A stretch of DNA of 64,000 nt. It comes from UBA4742 sp002403895 (lineage in GTDB: Bacteria; Actinomycetota; Acidimicrobiia; Acidimicrobiales; Acidimicrobilacustridaceae). Shown in pieces: positions 61,290 to 64,000 of this stretch. The stretch lies in NCBI GenBank assembly GCA_036823295.1, contig DAISGD010000012.1, positions 3,848-67,847 of the forward strand, written 5' to 3'. The notes beneath the pieces are model-generated. The model did no database searches and was not told the DNA's origin. It saw nothing but the letters and a program-made list of their open reading frames with translations. Within the stretch, counting starts at the first letter, position 1, and every line of letters starts with the position of its first letter. The translations under genes were made by a program, and so were the position numbers.

Positions 61290-62630
61290 ATGGATCTTCT
61301 GGAGATAGGCGATCGGGTGGTCGCCATGGCTCGCCACGGTGAGCAGGTCGAAGCGGTGGTGTCGCGTGGCCGTGACACCGAGATCAAGGCCTATGAGGGC
61401 GAGATCGAGTCGCTGTCGTCGGCGCAGTCCCAGGGCGTCGGCATCCGGGTCATCGCCGAAGGCCGCCAAGGTTTCGCCTATGCCGCCACGTTCGATGACG
61501 ACGTGCTGGCTGAGACGTTGGCCGAAGCGCGTGACAACGCCGGGTTCGCCACCCCCGACGAGTTCGTGGGGCTGGCCGAGCCCGACGGGGTGGCGGTGGC
61601 CGATCTGGACCTTTTCAGCGAGGCGCTGGAGAGCTTCCCCACCGACCGCAAGGTCGAACTGGCGGTGGAGCTCGAGCGAGCAGTGATGGCTGCCGACTCG
61701 AGGATCTCGGGTATCGAGTCGGCCGAGTACGTCGACGTCATGGCCGAGGGGGCGATCGTGTCGACCACCGGCATCCGCACCCTGGGGCGGGAGACGGCGT
61801 GCTACGTCATGACGTACGCCATGGCGGTGGAGAACGACGAGACCCAGACGGGGTTCGGCTTCTCGGTGGGGCGTGACCCCAACGAGTTGGACGTGGCCAC
61901 GGCGGCCGCCGAAGCCGCCCAGCGGGCCACCCGCATGCTGGGGTCGGTCAAACCGGAGAGCGAGCGGCTCACGGTCGTGCTCGACCCGTGGGTCACGGCC
62001 CAGTTCCTCGGGATCCTGGCCTTCACTCTCAACGGTGAGTCGGTCCTCAAGGGTCGGTCGTTGTTCGCTGAGCGCCTCGGCGAAGAGGTCGCCTCGCCGC
62101 TCCTCACGCTGGTCGACGATCCCACGAACCCTTCCGCCTTCACCGCCACCGAAACCGACGGCGAGGGGCTCGCCACCCGCCGCAACGTGCTCATCGACCA
62201 AGGGGTGCTGAAGCTGTTCGTGCAGAACGCCTACACCGCTCGCCGCGCCGGTACGCGCTCGACCGGGTCAGCCGTGCGGGGCGGGTTCAAGAGCACTCCC
62301 GGCGTAGGGTGCATGGCGACCTCGCTGGCGCCGGGCTCCGCGACCCAGGCGGAACTGGTCGCCGGGCTCGGCGAGGGCCTGTTGATCCAAGACGTGGCCG
62401 GGCTCCACTCGGGCGTGAATCCCATCAGCGGCGACTTCTCCACCGGGGCCGAAGGACTACGCATCCGGGGCGGCGAGCTGGCTGAGCCGGTGCGGGAGTT
62501 CACCATCGCCTCGACCCTGCAGAAGATGCTCAAGGACGTGCAGGCGGTCGGCAACGATCTGCAGTGGCTTCCCATGAGTGCGTCCGGTGTGAGCCTGGTG
62601 ATCGACGAGGTCACCATCTCCGGTGTTTGA
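61290..62630 (+). CDS. TldE/PmbA-family protein, copy 1
   Basis: A 446-residue protein of the non-catalytic TldE/PmbA branch: no HExxxH is present. Typical segments are VEAVVSRGRDTEIKAYEG, QGVGIRVIAEGRQGFAYAAT, SPLLTLVDDPTNPSAF and LHSGVNPISGDFSTGAEGL. It should pair with TldD. It begins 103 bases after tldD and its last 8 bases overlap the start of the second paralogue. The start ATG 61290 fits the family. Confidence 0.93.
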   Translation: MDLLEIGDRVVAMARHGEQVEAVVSRGRDTEIKAYEGEIESLSSAQSQGVGIRVIAEGRQGFAYAATFDDDVLAETLAEARDNAGFATPDEFVGLAEPDGVAVADLDLFSEALESFPTDRKVELAVELERAVMAADSRISGIESAEYVDVMAEGAIVSTTGIRTLGRETACYVMTYAMAVENDETQTGFGFSVGRDPNELDVATAAAEAAQRATRMLGSVKPESERLTVVLDPWVTAQFLGILAFTLNGESVLKGRSLFAERLGEEVASPLLTLVDDPTNPSAFTATETDGEGLATRRNVLIDQGVLKLFVQNAYTARRAGTRSTGSAVRGGFKSTPGVGCMATSLAPGSATQAELVAGLGEGLLIQDVAGLHSGVNPISGDFSTGAEGLRIRGGELAEPVREFTIASTLQKMLKDVQAVGNDLQWLPMSASGVSLVIDEVTISGV

Positions 62631-63969
62631 TGGGGAGCTACTAGCACTGGCTCGGCGGGTGGCCGGCCTGGCCCGTGATGGCGAGCAGGTCGAGGCCTAC
62701 GTCGCCCGTGGCGTGTCCACTCAGGTCAAGGCCTACCGCGGCGAGGTGGAGTCCCTCACGTCGGCCGAGTCGTTCGGGGTTGGCATTCGCGTCATTCGCG
62801 ACCACCGCCAGGGATTCGCTCACGCCGGTACGTTCGACGAGGCGGTAGTGCTCGAGACGCTGGCCGAGGCCCGGGACAACACGTCATTCGGCGAGCAGGA
62901 CGACTGGTTTGGCTTGGCCGAACCTGACGGCGTGGAGACCGTTGACCAGGACCTGTGGCGCGACGCGCTGGCCACGTTCGCGCCCGAACGCAAGGTCGCT
63001 CTGGCCATTGCCCTCGAACAGGCGGTGCTGGGTCGTGACCCCCGGGTGACCGGGGTGCGTACCGCCGTCTACGCCGACTCCGCCGGAGAGGGTGCGGTGG
63101 CATCGAGCACCGGGGTGGCCGTCTATGGGCGGGCCACCTCATGCTGGCTGTCGGTGAGCGCCCTGGCCGACGACGGCACCGAGACCAAGATGGGCGGGGG
63201 CATCGACGTCGGTCGAGAGCCCGACGAACTCGACATCGAGGTGGCGGCGCAGGACGCGGTGGCCAAAGCGGTTCGGCTGTTCGGGGCCAAACCGGTGCCG
63301 TCCCAGCGCCTGGCCATCGTGCTCGAGCCGCGGGTGGCGGCCGCCGTCATCGGTTTGGCCGGTGGCACCCTGAGCGGCGAGCGGGTGCTCAAGGGCCGCT
63401 CCCCGTTCGGTGGGCGCCTGGGTGAGGCCATCGCCTCGCCGCTCCTGACCCTGGTGGACGATCCGACCAACCCGGCCTCGCTGGCCGCCGACAGCCACGA
63501 CGGCGAGGGTCTGGCCTGTCGCCCCAACGAGTTGATCGTGGACGGCGAACTACGGCAGTTCCTTCACAACACCTACACCGCCCGTCGGGCCGGGGTCAGC
63601 TCGACCGGCTCAGCTATGCGTAGCTATCGGTCCACCCCCGGGGTGGGGTGCCAGGCGCTGTCGGTGCGCCCCGGGTCGGGAACCCACGAGGAAGTCGTGG
63701 CCGGCGTCGAGTTGGGCCTGTTGGTCGACTCCATGAGTGGCTTTCACTCGGGCGTCAATGCCGTCAGTGGCGACTTCTCCGTCGGGGCCGAGGGGATCAT
63801 GATCCGCAACGGCCAACTGGCCGAGCCGGTGCGGGAGGTCACCATTGCCTCCACCCTCCAGCGGTTGCTGCTGGGCATCGAGGCGGTCGGTGCCGACCTG
63901 GAATGGCTGCCCAGTGGGACCGGTTCCGTCACCCTGGTGATCGGCGACGTCGCCCTCAGCGGGTCCTGA
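62623..63969 (+). CDS. TldE/PmbA-family protein, copy 2
   Basis: A 448-residue paralogue of the preceding gene, similar over its whole length: VEAYVARGVSTQVKAYRG, FGVGIRVIRDHRQGFAHAGT, SPLLTLVDDPTNPASL, FHSGVNAVSGDFSVGAEGI. It also lacks the zinc motif. GTG 62623 overlaps the end of copy 1 by 8 bases. The two copies differ at many positions, so the duplication is not recent. Possibly the TldD subunit pairs alternately with each, giving two substrate ranges. The gene ends 31 bases before the window edge. Confidence 0.92.
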   Translation: MFDGELLALARRVAGLARDGEQVEAYVARGVSTQVKAYRGEVESLTSAESFGVGIRVIRDHRQGFAHAGTFDEAVVLETLAEARDNTSFGEQDDWFGLAEPDGVETVDQDLWRDALATFAPERKVALAIALEQAVLGRDPRVTGVRTAVYADSAGEGAVASSTGVAVYGRATSCWLSVSALADDGTETKMGGGIDVGREPDELDIEVAAQDAVAKAVRLFGAKPVPSQRLAIVLEPRVAAAVIGLAGGTLSGERVLKGRSPFGGRLGEAIASPLLTLVDDPTNPASLAADSHDGEGLACRPNELIVDGELRQFLHNTYTARRAGVSSTGSAMRSYRSTPGVGCQALSVRPGSGTHEEVVAGVELGLLVDSMSGFHSGVNAVSGDFSVGAEGIMIRNGQLAEPVREVTIASTLQRLLLGIEAVGADLEWLPSGTGSVTLVIGDVALSGS

Positions 63970-64000
63970 CCTTTCCGCTGGTCGGAGGCTATTTCGCTAC

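Noticed and set aside
1..64000. tRNA, rRNA, CRISPR array or intact insertion sequence
   Set aside because: No T-loop-like GGTTCRANYCC segment with a supporting stem, no evenly spaced direct repeats and no transposase motif were found by eye. A tRNA search program would be needed to exclude a divergent tRNA.

Overview
The window is about 64 kb of very GC-rich, densely coding bacterial DNA. Many neighbouring genes overlap by 4 bases (ATGA or GTGA), and several starts are GTG. The protein families point to an actinobacterium: mycothiol-type DinB proteins, a DUF3097 protein, a DUF3417-type glucan phosphorylase, ECF sigma with anti-sigma, and a class A PBP with a Pro/Thr tail. The class Acidimicrobiia is my best guess from the gene set, but nothing here proves it. 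No rRNA, tRNA, CRISPR array or intact insertion sequence was seen. A run of exactly 100 N (14327-14426) marks a scaffold join of unknown true length.

Layout. 1-2.6 kb: end of a DUF47 (PhoU-like) gene and two unrecognised proteins. 2.7-4.5 kb: queC-queE-queD for preQ0 synthesis. 4.7-8.9 kb: a tightly coupled lipoprotein, class A PBP and inactivated HtrA-like protein, probably a cell-wall unit. 9-13.5 kb: glycogen phosphorylase, then a phosphonatase-like HAD enzyme with its FAD oxidoreductase partner. 13.6-23.2 kb: regulation and stress genes (ECF sigma/anti-sigma, Bcp peroxiredoxin, orphan ParA with a small membrane protein, degenerate receiver, TetR, GGDEF-EAL, Usp, DinB, DsbA-like). 23.2-26.9 kb: an island-like segment with long non-coding flanks and different codon choice, holding a TPR-adenylate cyclase and a DinB protein. 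27-39.8 kb: a minus-strand DNA-repair block (SbcCD and AddAB-type nucleases) ending in a secernin-like peptidase. 39.9-51.2 kb: mainly housekeeping genes (VOC protein, DUF3097, dodecin, acylphosphatase, ABC transporter, ABC-F ATPase, GT-C membrane protein, SDR, NfuA, Dxs). 51.4-52.3 kb: an alpha/beta hydrolase.

52.3-59.3 kb is the most unusual region. An XRE regulator with an ImmA/IrrE-type metalloprotease is divergent from a plus-strand run of seven genes. These encode a protein joining an XRE DNA-binding domain to an export signal and an unrecognised exported domain, a secreted propeller-like protein, an ABC ATPase, two multi-spanning membrane proteins, a GNAT acetyltransferase and a stand-alone acyl-carrier-protein-like protein. 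A FlK-like thioesterase converges on it. The region looks like a stress-controlled export or modification system that I cannot match to a known type. It is followed at 59.8-64 kb by TldD and two TldE/PmbA paralogues, a protease family known to mature some ribosomal peptides.

A palindrome with the core TGGAGCCGAAT occurs at least twice: as a probable terminator near 17.3 kb, and inside the reading frame of a membrane protein near 57.5 kb.
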